From NCBI GenBank assembly GCA_034664165.1, contig JAXDIE010000021.1, positions 1 through 52,236 on the forward strand: a stretch of DNA of 52,236 nucleotides. Direction: 5' to 3'. Source of the stretch: JACCVG01 sp034664165. GTDB taxonomy: Bacteria > Actinomycetota > Thermoleophilia > Solirubrobacterales > Thermoleophilaceae. The position numbers and the translations under genes are program-made. The notes below the pieces were generated by a model. That model saw nothing but the letters and a program-made list of their open reading frames with translations. It had not been told where the DNA came from and ran no database searches. This document shows, one piece after another, positions 8,881 through 16,914 of the stretch (position 1 is the stretch's first letter; every line of letters begins with the position of its first letter).

Positions 8881-8942
8881 TGTCCGTGCTGTGCTGTTTG
8901 GGGGAAGGATTCGATGAACCTCGTACGAATAGGCACGTCTAC

Positions 8943-9785
8943 ATGGGTTTGTTCGAGAAGAAGAGGGAGGCCGCCGCCGATTACTCGGAAGCTCCCGCGA
9001 CCCACGAGACATCGGAGCAGGCAGTGACTAAGAAGGCCAAGGTCATAGCGTTCACCAACCAGAAGGGCGGAGTCGCCAAGACGACGACCACCCTCAACCT
9101 GGCTGTGGCGTTCGCCGAGACGGGCCACAGGGTCCTCTGTCTGGACCTCGACCCGCAGGGCAACCTCACGATGAGCCAGGGAATCGACCCGGACACGCTC
9201 GAGCTGTCGATGTACGACGTGCTGGTACACGGCACCTCGATCCGCGAGGTCATCCGCAAGCGCGAGATCGACGTTGCCTGTGCCTCCATCGACCTGGCGG
9301 GTGCCGAGATCGCCATGTCCACCCAGATCGGCCGCGAGCGCTCCCTCGAGCGTGCGATCAAGCCGGTGCTGGAGGATTACGACTTCATCTGCATCGACAC
9401 GCCTCCGAGCCTCGGCCTGCTCACGATCAACGCGCTAACTGCGGCAGACAAGGTGATCGTCCCCGTGCAATGCGAGTATCTATCGATGCGCGGCCTGATA
9501 CAGCTTCAGAACACGCTGTCAATGATCCGTGAAAACCTCAACCCGGACATCGAGATAGAGGGCATCCTGCCGACTCTCGTCGACAGCCGGACTGTGCATG
9601 CCAAGGAAGCCATCGAGCTCCTCGAGGAGAACTTCGGTGACCGCGTGTTCGCCTCCCGCATCAAGAAGACCGTGCGCTTCGCAGAGGCGCCGGTCAAGGG
9701 CATGTCCGTTCTCAAGTACGACCCGGACGGCAAGGCGGCGCTTTCATACCGCGAGCTGGCCAAGGAGGTTCTGAGCCATGGCTAG
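8943..9785 (+). CDS. ParA/Soj-family ATPase
   Basis: A 280-residue ParA/MinD-superfamily ATPase. Residues 1-31 are a non-conserved extension (MGLFEKKREAAADYSEAPAT onward). The core then begins KAKVIAFTNQKGGVAKTTTT, with the deviant Walker A at 41-48. CLDLDPQGNLTMSQG and DYDFICIDTPPSLGLLTINA follow, as in chromosome-partitioning ParA. The ATG at 8943 was chosen because translation further upstream has no ParA character. No parB follows; instead the last 8 bases overlap an ftsZ gene, so the two are co-translated. It may position FtsZ or another cargo rather than, or in addition to, segregating DNA; that role is inference. Confidence 0.88.
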   Translation: MGLFEKKREAAADYSEAPATHETSEQAVTKKAKVIAFTNQKGGVAKTTTTLNLAVAFAETGHRVLCLDLDPQGNLTMSQGIDPDTLELSMYDVLVHGTSIREVIRKREIDVACASIDLAGAEIAMSTQIGRERSLERAIKPVLEDYDFICIDTPPSLGLLTINALTAADKVIVPVQCEYLSMRGLIQLQNTLSMIRENLNPDIEIEGILPTLVDSRTVHAKEAIELLEENFGDRVFASRIKKTVRFAEAPVKGMSVLKYDPDGKAALSYRELAKEVLSHG

Positions 9786-11274
9786 CGGCAAGCGCGACCG
9801 GGCGAGCATGCGCGAGGGCCCCCTCGCCGATCTCTTCAGGCGGACGGACAAGAGCTCCGCCCCGCCACGCGACCCGCAGGCCCAGGATGTTCCGGAGCCG
9901 CCCGCCCCAGAGGAGCGGGCGGAGGCCGTGACGCCCCCTGTCGAGGCCCAGGCTCCTGTTCCGCAGCACGAGGCCCGTCCGGCCGAGCCCGTTGCGGGCC
10001 CGCCCGTGCCCACGGAGCCCGAGCCCGTCCCGGCCGAGGAGCCCCCGGCACACGTGCCCGAGCCCAAGGACCGCCTGCGCAACGTCTTCGCCGCGGATAT
10101 CCCGGAGAACATCCTGGATCGCGGTCACGACACTCCGCGCTACGGCCGCGACCCTGGAGCGGCTCCGGCTGCGCCGGTCGTGATCCAGCCGGTCATCCGC
10201 GTCATCGGAGTCGGCGGCGCCGGCGTCAACGCGGTCGAGCGGATGATCCAGACCCAGATCGACGGCGTCGAGTTCCTCGTGGCCAACACAGACATGCAGT
10301 CGCTCGAGATGTCCAGCGCACGCGTGCGCATCCACATCGGCGACACCACCACACGCGGCCTGGGCGCCGGCGCCAACCCCGAGATGGGGCGGAACGCCGC
10401 GGTCGAGGGATACGACGAGATCAAGGCCGCCCTCAAGGGCGCGGACATGGTCTTCATCACTGCGGGCGAGGGCGGCGGCACCGGCACCGGGGCCGCCCCG
10501 GTGGTCGCCCGGATCGCACGCGAGGTCGGCGCGCTCACGGTGGGCGTGGTCACCAAGCCGTTCTCCTTCGAGGGCATCCGCCGCTCGCAGCAGGCGGAGA
10601 TGGGCATCCAGCAGCTCGCGGACGAGGTCGACACGCTGATCACCATCCCGAACTCGCGGCTGCTCGAGGTTCTTGACCGGACCACGTCGATGGTCGAGGC
10701 CTTCAACATGGCCGACGACGTCCTCCGCCAGGGCGTGCAGGGCATCTCCGACCTCATCACGCTGCCCGGCCTCATCAACCTGGACTTCGCCGACGTGCGC
10801 ACGATCATGTCCGACGCCGGCCAGGCTTTGCTGGGCATCGGTATGGGTTCGGGCGAGAACCGCGCCCTCGAGGCCGCGCGCCACGCCGTGGAGTCACCGC
10901 TGCTCGAGACCTCGGTCGACGGCGCGCAGTCGATCCTGCTGTCGATCACGGGCGGTCCCGACATGTCGCTGTTCGAGGTCAACGAGGCGGCCAAGGCCGT
11001 GGCTGAGGTCTCCCACCCCGACTCGAACATCATCTTCGGCGCCATGGTCGACGAGAAGCTCGGCGACGAGATCTGGATCACCGTGGTTGCCACGCGGTAC
11101 GCCGACGGCGGTGCACGCCGGAGCGAGCGTCGCTCCGGTCGCCGCGAGCGACCCGAGCGGATCCCGGCCGATGCCGAGCCCCGGGTCACGAGGGCGGCCA
11201 ACGGCCGAAGCTCGAGCGGCGACCTCAACTCCCTCTCGCAGCTCGACATACCCGAGTTTCTCCCTCGAGTCTGA
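9778..11274 (+). CDS. ftsZ: FtsZ with long Pro/Glu-rich N-terminal extension
   Basis: A 498-residue tubulin-like GTPase. Residues 1-137 are atypical: a short basic/amphipathic start (MREGPLADLFRR), a Pro/Glu/Ala-rich disordered tract (~30-97), then KDRLRNVFAADIPENILDRG. The FtsZ core starts at VIRVIGVGGAGVNAVERM. It carries the GTP signature GGGTGTG (232-238) and the T7 synergy loop NLDFADVRTIM (334-344). A basic linker follows, then the canonical C-terminal peptide DIPEFLPRV that binds FtsA/SepF/ZipA-type partners. All catalytic elements are intact, so it should polymerise. FtsZ usually has only a short N-terminal extension. The gene overlaps parA by 8 bases and is followed 10 bases later by ggt. 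Whether it is the cell's only FtsZ cannot be told here. Confidence 0.93.
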   Translation: MASGKRDRASMREGPLADLFRRTDKSSAPPRDPQAQDVPEPPAPEERAEAVTPPVEAQAPVPQHEARPAEPVAGPPVPTEPEPVPAEEPPAHVPEPKDRLRNVFAADIPENILDRGHDTPRYGRDPGAAPAAPVVIQPVIRVIGVGGAGVNAVERMIQTQIDGVEFLVANTDMQSLEMSSARVRIHIGDTTTRGLGAGANPEMGRNAAVEGYDEIKAALKGADMVFITAGEGGGTGTGAAPVVARIAREVGALTVGVVTKPFSFEGIRRSQQAEMGIQQLADEVDTLITIPNSRLLEVLDRTTSMVEAFNMADDVLRQGVQGISDLITLPGLINLDFADVRTIMSDAGQALLGIGMGSGENRALEAARHAVESPLLETSVDGAQSILLSITGGPDMSLFEVNEAAKAVAEVSHPDSNIIFGAMVDEKLGDEIWITVVATRYADGGARRSERRSGRRERPERIPADAEPRVTRAANGRSSSGDLNSLSQLDIPEFLPRV

Positions 11275-11284
11275 GGGCGCGCCC

Positions 11285-12739
11285 GTGAAGGGCGTCGTTG
11301 CAGCCGGACACCAGCTCACGGCCGACGCCGGGGCCCAGGTGCTGCGCGAGGGCGGTAACGCCGTCGACGCGGCGGTGGCGGCTGTTCTCACCTCCTTCGT
11401 CGCCGAGTCGGTGCTCACGGGGCCGGGGGCGGGTGGCTTCATGCTGGTCCATACCGCCGGGGGCGAGGACCATCTGCTGGATTTCTTCGTTGCCGCCCCG
11501 GGTCTTGGCGAGCCCTCCACTGGCCCGGCGGACCTGCAGCCGGTCGACGTTCACTTCTCCGACACCGTGGTCCAGGAGTTCCACGTGGGCCCCGCCTCCT
11601 GCGGCGCCTACGGAACCACCGCCGGGCTGACCCGGGCTCTCGAGCGTTTCGGCAGCACCGGGCTCGGCTCGCTTGTCGACGGGCCGGTGCGGCTGGCGCA
11701 TGACGGAGTCGAGATCAGCCAGCTTCAGGAGTACCTGTTCGAGATCCTCAGCCCCCTGCTGAACACCACACCCGAGGCGGCGGCGCTTTACGAGCCCAAC
11801 GGCCGGCCGCTGAAGGCGGGCGAGGTGCTGCGGCAGCCCGAGCTGGGGGATCTTCTGGCCCGCCTGGGTGCGGAGGGCCCGGCCTTCATGTACACCGGCG
11901 ACGTGGCACGCGCGGTCACGGACTGGGTCGGCTCGCGCGGTGGGCTGCTTGCGCCGGAGGACCTGGCCGCCTATGCGCCGATCGACCGCGTCCCTGCGCG
12001 GGCGGCCTACCGCGGCCGGGAGGTCCTGACCAACCCGCCGCCGTCCTCCGGCGGAGTCCTTATCGTGCATGCGCTTTCGGTGCTCGAGCGGCTGGGCAGG
12101 CCGGACGTGCCCTCGATCGTCGAGGCCATGGACGCCGCCAACAAGCTCCGTACGCCCGAGTTCCTGGCCTCGCTCCAGGACCCGACCGGGTCCACCACGC
12201 ACGTGTCGGTGCTCGACGCCGACGGTGGCTGCGCCAGCGTTACGTGCTCGAACGGCTCGAGCTCCGCCGTGGTCGTGCCCGGCACCGGCATCCACATGAA
12301 CAACATGCTCGGCGAGGCAGACCTGAACCCGCTGGGCTGGCACCGTCATCAGCCGGGAGCGCGGATCCCGAGCATGATGGCCCCCACCGTGGTGCTCCGC
12401 GACGGGGATCCTGAGGTCGTGCTCGGGTCGGCCGGTTCGAACCGGATCCGTTCGGCGATCCTGCAGACGATCGTCGGTGTGGTGGATCTGGGACTGGGTG
12501 CCCAGGATGCGGTCGACCGCGACCGGATCCACTTCGAGGACGGCGCCGTGGAGGCCGAGCCCGGGGTGGATGCCGAGGGCCTGAATCGGATCGAGGCCGG
12601 CCGCGTCCCGGTGCATCGCTGGGCTCAACGCAACCTGTTCTTCGGCGGCGTCCAGGCAGCGGTTCGCGACGCGAACTCCGGGGCCCTGTCGGGAGCCGGC
12701 GATCCGCGCCGCGGCGGGGTCGCGGTAGTGGTCGAGTGA
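11285..12739 (+). CDS. ggt: Gamma-glutamyltranspeptidase-family hydrolase
   Basis: A 484-residue Ntn-hydrolase. The N-terminus matches the family (AGHQLTADAGAQVLREGGNA, then GPGAGGFMLV). The self-cleaving nucleophile is predicted to be Thr304 in GSTTHVSVLDADG, followed by NNMLGEADLNP and IPSMMAPTVVLRDG. These enzymes transfer or hydrolyse gamma-glutamyl groups of glutathione-like thiols and peptides. No signal peptide or lipobox precedes the domain, and it is shorter than the ~580-residue periplasmic enzyme, so a cytoplasmic location is likely. The GTG start has GAGGG overlapping the ftsZ stop. It is in an operon with parA-ftsZ. Confidence 0.87.
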   Translation: MKGVVAAGHQLTADAGAQVLREGGNAVDAAVAAVLTSFVAESVLTGPGAGGFMLVHTAGGEDHLLDFFVAAPGLGEPSTGPADLQPVDVHFSDTVVQEFHVGPASCGAYGTTAGLTRALERFGSTGLGSLVDGPVRLAHDGVEISQLQEYLFEILSPLLNTTPEAAALYEPNGRPLKAGEVLRQPELGDLLARLGAEGPAFMYTGDVARAVTDWVGSRGGLLAPEDLAAYAPIDRVPARAAYRGREVLTNPPPSSGGVLIVHALSVLERLGRPDVPSIVEAMDAANKLRTPEFLASLQDPTGSTTHVSVLDADGGCASVTCSNGSSSAVVVPGTGIHMNNMLGEADLNPLGWHRHQPGARIPSMMAPTVVLRDGDPEVVLGSAGSNRIRSAILQTIVGVVDLGLGAQDAVDRDRIHFEDGAVEAEPGVDAEGLNRIEAGRVPVHRWAQRNLFFGGVQAAVRDANSGALSGAGDPRRGGVAVVVE

Positions 12740-12761
12740 GGTTCGCGCCAGAATCGCTCGG

Positions 12762-13169
12762 GTGAAGCCCCGACTCCTGATCCTGACCGCCGTCGTGGCA
12801 CTGGCTGGGTGCGGTGGCACATCCGGCGACCTCATCGCCATCGAGGTATCCGGTGGCTTCCAGCCGAAGACGGTGGCGATCACCGTGACCGATGACGGCC
12901 GGGGCACCTGCGACCGCGGCCCGCTCAAGCCCATCAGCGGCCAGACATTGCTGGACGCGCGCGAGATCCAGCGGGAGTTGGCTCCCTATGCCAACCAGGC
13001 GCGGGTGTTCCCGTCGGCCGGCGCCGATCAGCGCCAGTACGAGCTACGGATGCGCGAGGGGGCCGTGACGTGGCCGGAGGGCGGGCAGGGCCTGCCGCCG
13101 GCACTGGGCAAGGCGGTACTGCTCGAGCGCAGCCTGGAGCAGCAGCTGTGCCCGCCCGAAGGCGGCTAG
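12762..13169 (+). CDS. Small lipoprotein of unknown function
   Basis: A 135-residue protein with a type II signal peptide (MKPRLLILTAVVALAGC), lipobox LAGC and lipidated Cys17. The mature part is a short beta-rich domain (KTVAITVTDDGRGTCDRG, then QYELRMREGAVTWPEG) with two further cysteines. It is probably anchored on the outer face of the membrane. The GTG start follows ggt by 22 bases, suggesting the end of the parA-ftsZ-ggt run. Its final 4 bases overlap the convergent gene. Family function is unknown to me. Confidence 0.75.
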   Translation: MKPRLLILTAVVALAGCGGTSGDLIAIEVSGGFQPKTVAITVTDDGRGTCDRGPLKPISGQTLLDAREIQRELAPYANQARVFPSAGADQRQYELRMREGAVTWPEGGQGLPPALGKAVLLERSLEQQLCPPEGG

Positions 13170-13792
13170 TCCCAGAGGTTGACCTTGCCGTTGACCTGGG
13201 CCCGCTCGCCGGCGGACTCCATGAACTCCAGGCGCCTGATGGCGTTCTCCAGCATCTCCCCGAAGGTTTGAAGCCTGCTGGTCTCGGACCGAAGCTCGAG
13301 CAGGCCCTGCTTGGCCTCGGGCCCGAAGGCGATGGTGCCCGCCATGGCGTACGCGTCAAGCTCGGCCAGGTCAGCGGCAGGCGGCCGCTCGTCGGTGGCG
13401 CGCTCCACCAGGTCGCCGTAGCGTTGGTGGATCGCGTCCACGAGGTCTGAGGGCGGCTGGTCGATGTCCTCGTCGAGCAGCTCAGCGTCGCCTGCGGGGT
13501 AAGGCAGATCCTCGATCCTGCGGAGCAGGCGGAAGACCCGCCCGCCCTCCGTGAGGATGTTCATCCGGCCGTCGTCGGTTCGCTCGACCAGCTCCATCAC
13601 GCGGGCGGTGCAGCCGATGTCCTGAACCCCGTCGTCGGATTCCCAGACCACGCCGAACTCCGAGCCGGTCTCGATGCACTCGTTGATCATCGTCTTGTAG
13701 CGCTCCTCGAAGATATGGAGCGGCAGCGCCTCGCCCGGAAGCAACACCAGGCCCAGCGGGAAGAGCGGCAGCGCGTGGAGTTTGCCGGGCAT
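13166..13792 (-). CDS. LON peptidase substrate-binding domain protein
   Basis: A 208-residue stand-alone LON N-terminal (substrate-binding) domain. The first strand reads LHALPLFPLGLVLLPGEALP, followed by LHIFEERYKTMINECI, then GCTARVMELVERTDDGRMNI and GRVFRLLRRIEDLPY. It lacks the AAA+ and protease domains of Lon. Stand-alone members are common in actinobacteria; their clients are not established. The gene starts only 24 bases from the divergent photolyase start at 13817, so both promoters must share that short region. Confidence 0.9.
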   Translation of the reverse strand: MPGKLHALPLFPLGLVLLPGEALPLHIFEERYKTMINECIETGSEFGVVWESDDGVQDIGCTARVMELVERTDDGRMNILTEGGRVFRLLRRIEDLPYPAGDAELLDEDIDQPPSDLVDAIHQRYGDLVERATDERPPAADLAELDAYAMAGTIAFGPEAKQGLLELRSETSRLQTFGEMLENAIRRLEFMESAGERAQVNGKVNLWD

Positions 13793-13816
13793 GAAGCCAG
13801 GCTAACGTCTTGGCTG

Positions 13817-15193
13817 GTGACCGCGATCCTCTGGTTCAGGCGTGACCTTCGCGTGCGCGACCATCCCGCGCTGCGTGCTGCGCTGGACGGCCACGAGCAG
13901 GTCGTGCCGGTGTTCTGCCTTGACGACCGGCTGCTGCACGGGCGCTTCGCATCGGCGGCGCGGACGCAGTTCCTGCTCGAGTCGCTGGCCGATCTGGACG
14001 CCTCGTTGAAGAAGCTGGGAGGGGCGCTGGTGGTGCGTCACGGCGACCCGGCGGTGGAGATCCCGGTGTTGGCGCGCACGACGGGCGCTGCCGAGATCCA
14101 TGTGACCGGTGAGCTCACTCCCTTCGGCCGGGACCGCGCCCGCCGGATGGATGTGGAGCTGACAGCCCATCCGGGGCTGACAGTCGTCGAGGATGTGACC
14201 GCGATAGCGACGGGCCATGGAAAGCCCTACACCGTGTTCACTCCGTTCCATCGCCGTTGGCTGGAGGCGCAGAGGCGTGAGCCCCTGTCGGCGCCACGCC
14301 GGATCTCGGTTCCCACCGGGCTCGATGCCGGCACGATGCCGACCCTTGGGGAGCTGGGCCTCGACCAGGAGGTCCGTGATCCCTTGCCTGGCGGGGAGGG
14401 GGAGGGCCGCGCGCGCCTGGAGCGCTTCCTACGTTCCCACGTGGACGCGTACCCGGAGAATCACGATGCCCTTGCGGCCGATCGCACCTCTCGCCTGTCT
14501 CCCTATCTCCACTTCGGGTGCCTGTCGCCCAGGGAGGTCGAGAATCGGCTGGGAACGGGGGAGGCACCTCAGGCGTTTCGCCGCCAGCTTTGCTGGAGGG
14601 ATTTCCACCACCACGTGCTGTTCCACAACCCCGCCAACCGCGCGCTGGAGATGCAGGAGCGCTATCGCGGCACGATCGAGTGGGACGGTGACGAGCTGGA
14701 TTTCCAGGCCTGGACGGAGGGCCGGACGGGCTTTCCGCTTGTGGATGCGGGGATGCGCCAGCTCCGGGCCGAAGGGTTCATGCATAACCGTGCGCGGATG
14801 GTCGTGGGCTCGTTCCTCACGAAAGACCTGGGCATCGATTGGCGCCGCGGCGAGGCGTGGTTCATGCGCCTGTTGCTCGATGGCGACGAGGCCAACAACA
14901 ACGGCAACTGGCAATGGATCGCCTCCGTCGGCACCGACCCCGCCCCCTACTTTCAGCGGATGCTCAACCCGACGCTGCAGATGGAGCGCTTCGATCCCGA
15001 TGGAGAGTACGTGCGCCGCTACGTGCCGGAGCTGGGCCGGGTGCCGGGCGAGTGGCTCCGCGAGCCATGGCTGATGCCGTCCGAAGTCCAGGAGCAGGCC
15101 GGCTGCCGGATCGGAATCGACTATCCGGAGCCGATCGTGGACCGCCGCGCCTCACGCGAGGCAGCCAAGGCGCGTTACCGCGCGGCCGGTTGA
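13817..15193 (+). CDS. phr: Deoxyribodipyrimidine photolyase (cryptochrome/photolyase family)
   Basis: A 458-residue photolyase. The N-terminal antenna domain begins TAILWFRRDLRVRDHPALRA. The FAD-binding domain has LSPYLHFGCLSPREVENRL, FRRQLCWRDFHHHVLF, FPLVDAGMRQLRAEGFMHNR and GDEANNNGNWQWIASVGTDP, the Trp- and Asn-rich flavin pocket of class I CPD photolyases. The enzyme uses blue light and FADH to split cyclobutane pyrimidine dimers. Length is normal. The GTG at 13817 is chosen because the conserved WFRRDLR begins five codons later. The 3' end overlaps the convergent methyltransferase gene by 19 bases. Confidence 0.93.
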   Translation: MTAILWFRRDLRVRDHPALRAALDGHEQVVPVFCLDDRLLHGRFASAARTQFLLESLADLDASLKKLGGALVVRHGDPAVEIPVLARTTGAAEIHVTGELTPFGRDRARRMDVELTAHPGLTVVEDVTAIATGHGKPYTVFTPFHRRWLEAQRREPLSAPRRISVPTGLDAGTMPTLGELGLDQEVRDPLPGGEGEGRARLERFLRSHVDAYPENHDALAADRTSRLSPYLHFGCLSPREVENRLGTGEAPQAFRRQLCWRDFHHHVLFHNPANRALEMQERYRGTIEWDGDELDFQAWTEGRTGFPLVDAGMRQLRAEGFMHNRARMVVGSFLTKDLGIDWRRGEAWFMRLLLDGDEANNNGNWQWIASVGTDPAPYFQRMLNPTLQMERFDPDGEYVRRYVPELGRVPGEWLREPWLMPSEVQEQAGCRIGIDYPEPIVDRRASREAAKARYRAAG

Positions 15194-16104
15194 GCGCTCA
15201 GCCCCGGAGTGCGGGCGGAGATCATCAGGTTGTAGAAGATCGCGGCCGGCAGGCGGGGCTCCAGCAGCGCGGTGTCCATCCGGCGCAGCGCCATGTAGCC
15301 GCCGTAGGCGTACCAGCTCCACCTCCGAGGAACCTCATCGGGCTCGGCCGTGGCCTCCAGGGAGCGGTTGAACCAGCCGAACAGGCTGCAGGTCAGCTCT
15401 TCGCCAGCCACCCGGACGTCCTGGAAGCCGCCGGCCCGCGCGTGGCCCTTGAGATCCGCGGGGGTGAACGCATGGACGTCCACGAACGGCTCGAGGTCCT
15501 TGACCTCGGCCTCGTGTGAGTGCCCGTTGACCCTGGGGCCCGCGCCCACGAGGCGCCGCCAGAGCGGGGCGGCGGCAAGGGCGGCCCGCTTGGGGATGTT
15601 GGCCAGACGGTCGCCGTAGCGCGAGGGCTCGCCCGCGAAGACCACCAGGCCGCCGGGCTTGAGCACGCGCTGGAACTCGCGGAAGGCGGCATCCAGGTCG
15701 GGCAGGTGATGCAAGACCGCGTGGCCCATGACCACGTCGAAGGTGTCGTCGGGGAATGGGAGCTCTGCTGCCTCGCAGCAGGCCGTCTGGACCTGCAGAC
15801 CCAGGCTGTCCGCGCTCGCCGAGAGCGCATCGAGCATGCCCTGGGAGATGTCGGTGGCCGTCGCCTTCTCCACGTGGCCCGCCTTCAGCAGGTTCAGCGT
15901 GAAGTACCCGGTGCCTGCGCCGATCTCCAGGGTGTGGCCGAAGTCGGGGGCTTTATGGCCGAGCGCCTTGGCCAGCTTGTCGCGGACCATCTGGCAGGCC
16001 TCGTCGTCGAACTGGATATTCCACTTCGAGTCGTAGTGAGTCGCCGCGCCATCGTGGTAGGCGACGTTCACGTCCTTGATCTGTTGGGCCTGAACCCCCT
16101 GCAT
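15175..16104 (-). CDS. Class I SAM-dependent methyltransferase
   Basis: A 309-residue methyltransferase. After an N-terminal YHDGAATHYDSKW segment, the SAM-binding glycine motif LEIGAGTGYF lies at 59-68. ATDISQGMLDALSA (motif II), FPDDTFDVVMGHAVLHHLPD (motif IV) and RVLKPGGLVVFAGEP (motif VI) follow. The C-terminal third (~205-309) is an extra domain. The pattern is of the UbiE/Methyltransf_11 type; the substrate is unknown. The ATG at 16104 begins just before the conserved N-terminal part. It is divergent from a second, unrelated-looking methyltransferase. Confidence 0.85.
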   Translation of the reverse strand: MQGVQAQQIKDVNVAYHDGAATHYDSKWNIQFDDEACQMVRDKLAKALGHKAPDFGHTLEIGAGTGYFTLNLLKAGHVEKATATDISQGMLDALSASADSLGLQVQTACCEAAELPFPDDTFDVVMGHAVLHHLPDLDAAFREFQRVLKPGGLVVFAGEPSRYGDRLANIPKRAALAAAPLWRRLVGAGPRVNGHSHEAEVKDLEPFVDVHAFTPADLKGHARAGGFQDVRVAGEELTCSLFGWFNRSLEATAEPDEVPRRWSWYAYGGYMALRRMDTALLEPRLPAAIFYNLMISARTPGLSAQPAAR

Positions 16105-16170
16105 TCGACGCGGAACTATAGGCTCAGGCGCGCTTTGACCGCCGCCGCCAATCAGGCCGCGCCGCACTTC

Positions 16171-16914
16171 GTGCAGCGCAATCAGCCCCCTGGAGTGCCA
16201 CCGCTGGAGCTCACCGGGGAGCGGACCCTGCCCGATGTGCCCGAGGAGAACTACTGGTACCAGCGCCACCTGGTGGTCTACGAATGGATCGCCCGGCGCT
16301 GCGCCGGGCTGGACGTTGTGGACCTGGCCTGCGGGGAGGGCTACGGCACGGCGGTGCTGGGGCAGAGCGCCAAGAGCGCCGTGGGAGTGGACGCGAACCC
16401 CGAAGCGCACGAGCATGCGGCGGCGCGCTACACGCGCCCCGGCGTGCGGTTCGAGCGCGACCTGATCGAGACCTTCAGCGAGCCCTGCGACGCGGTGGTC
16501 TTCCTTCAGACGATCGAGCACGTCCAGGACGCCGGGGCGGTGCTGCAGCACGTCAAGTCGATGCTGCGGCCCGGCGGGACCGCCTACGTGTCGACGCCCA
16601 ACGTGCTGACCCTGGCGCCGAAGGGCGCCGAGCGATCCGGCAACCCCTGGCACGTCCATGAGTACCGCGCCGAGGAGTTTCGCGAGCTGTGCAGGTCCGA
16701 GTTCGACAACGTCGAGATGATCGGCCTGTTCCACTCGCGCAAGCTGCTCATCCACGAGCGCGCCATCCGTCTCGGATGGGATTCCCTTCATCCCCGGCTG
16801 CGGATCACCAAGCCGTTCTACGACTGGTTCACGCCCGCAATCTCCACAGCGGACTTCCGTTTTGGCACGGACGATCTGGATCGGGCCCTCGACTTCATCG
16901 CCGTCCTGACGTGA
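16171..16914 (+). CDS. Class I SAM-dependent methyltransferase (first gene of the glucan operon)
   Basis: A 247-residue methyltransferase. LTGERTLPDVPEENYWYQRH precedes a SAM motif VVDLACGEGYGTAVL. CDAVVFLQTIEHVQDAGAVL and LRPGGTAYVSTPNVLTLAPK follow, typical of Methyltransf_11/23 enzymes acting on sugars or lipids. A TTG at 16135 in the same frame would add 12 residues; the GTG at 16171 was preferred because LELTGER usually lies close to the start. Its TGA overlaps the GTG of the GH57 gene by 4 bases, indicating translational coupling with glucan synthesis and perhaps methylation of a polysaccharide. That link is inference. Confidence 0.82.
   Translation: MQRNQPPGVPPLELTGERTLPDVPEENYWYQRHLVVYEWIARRCAGLDVVDLACGEGYGTAVLGQSAKSAVGVDANPEAHEHAAARYTRPGVRFERDLIETFSEPCDAVVFLQTIEHVQDAGAVLQHVKSMLRPGGTAYVSTPNVLTLAPKGAERSGNPWHVHEYRAEEFRELCRSEFDNVEMIGLFHSRKLLIHERAIRLGWDSLHPRLRITKPFYDWFTPAISTADFRFGTDDLDRALDFIAVLT

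Noticed and set aside
8813..8942. Search for a parS-like site near parA
   Set aside because: No 16-bp parS palindrome (TGTTTCACGTGAAACA-like) is present; only paired ATGCAT elements are seen.
12759..12934. Minus-strand frame opposite the lipoprotein start as a gene
   Set aside because: It is part of a long antisense frame to ggt; the plus strand has a clear lipoprotein signal and lipobox.
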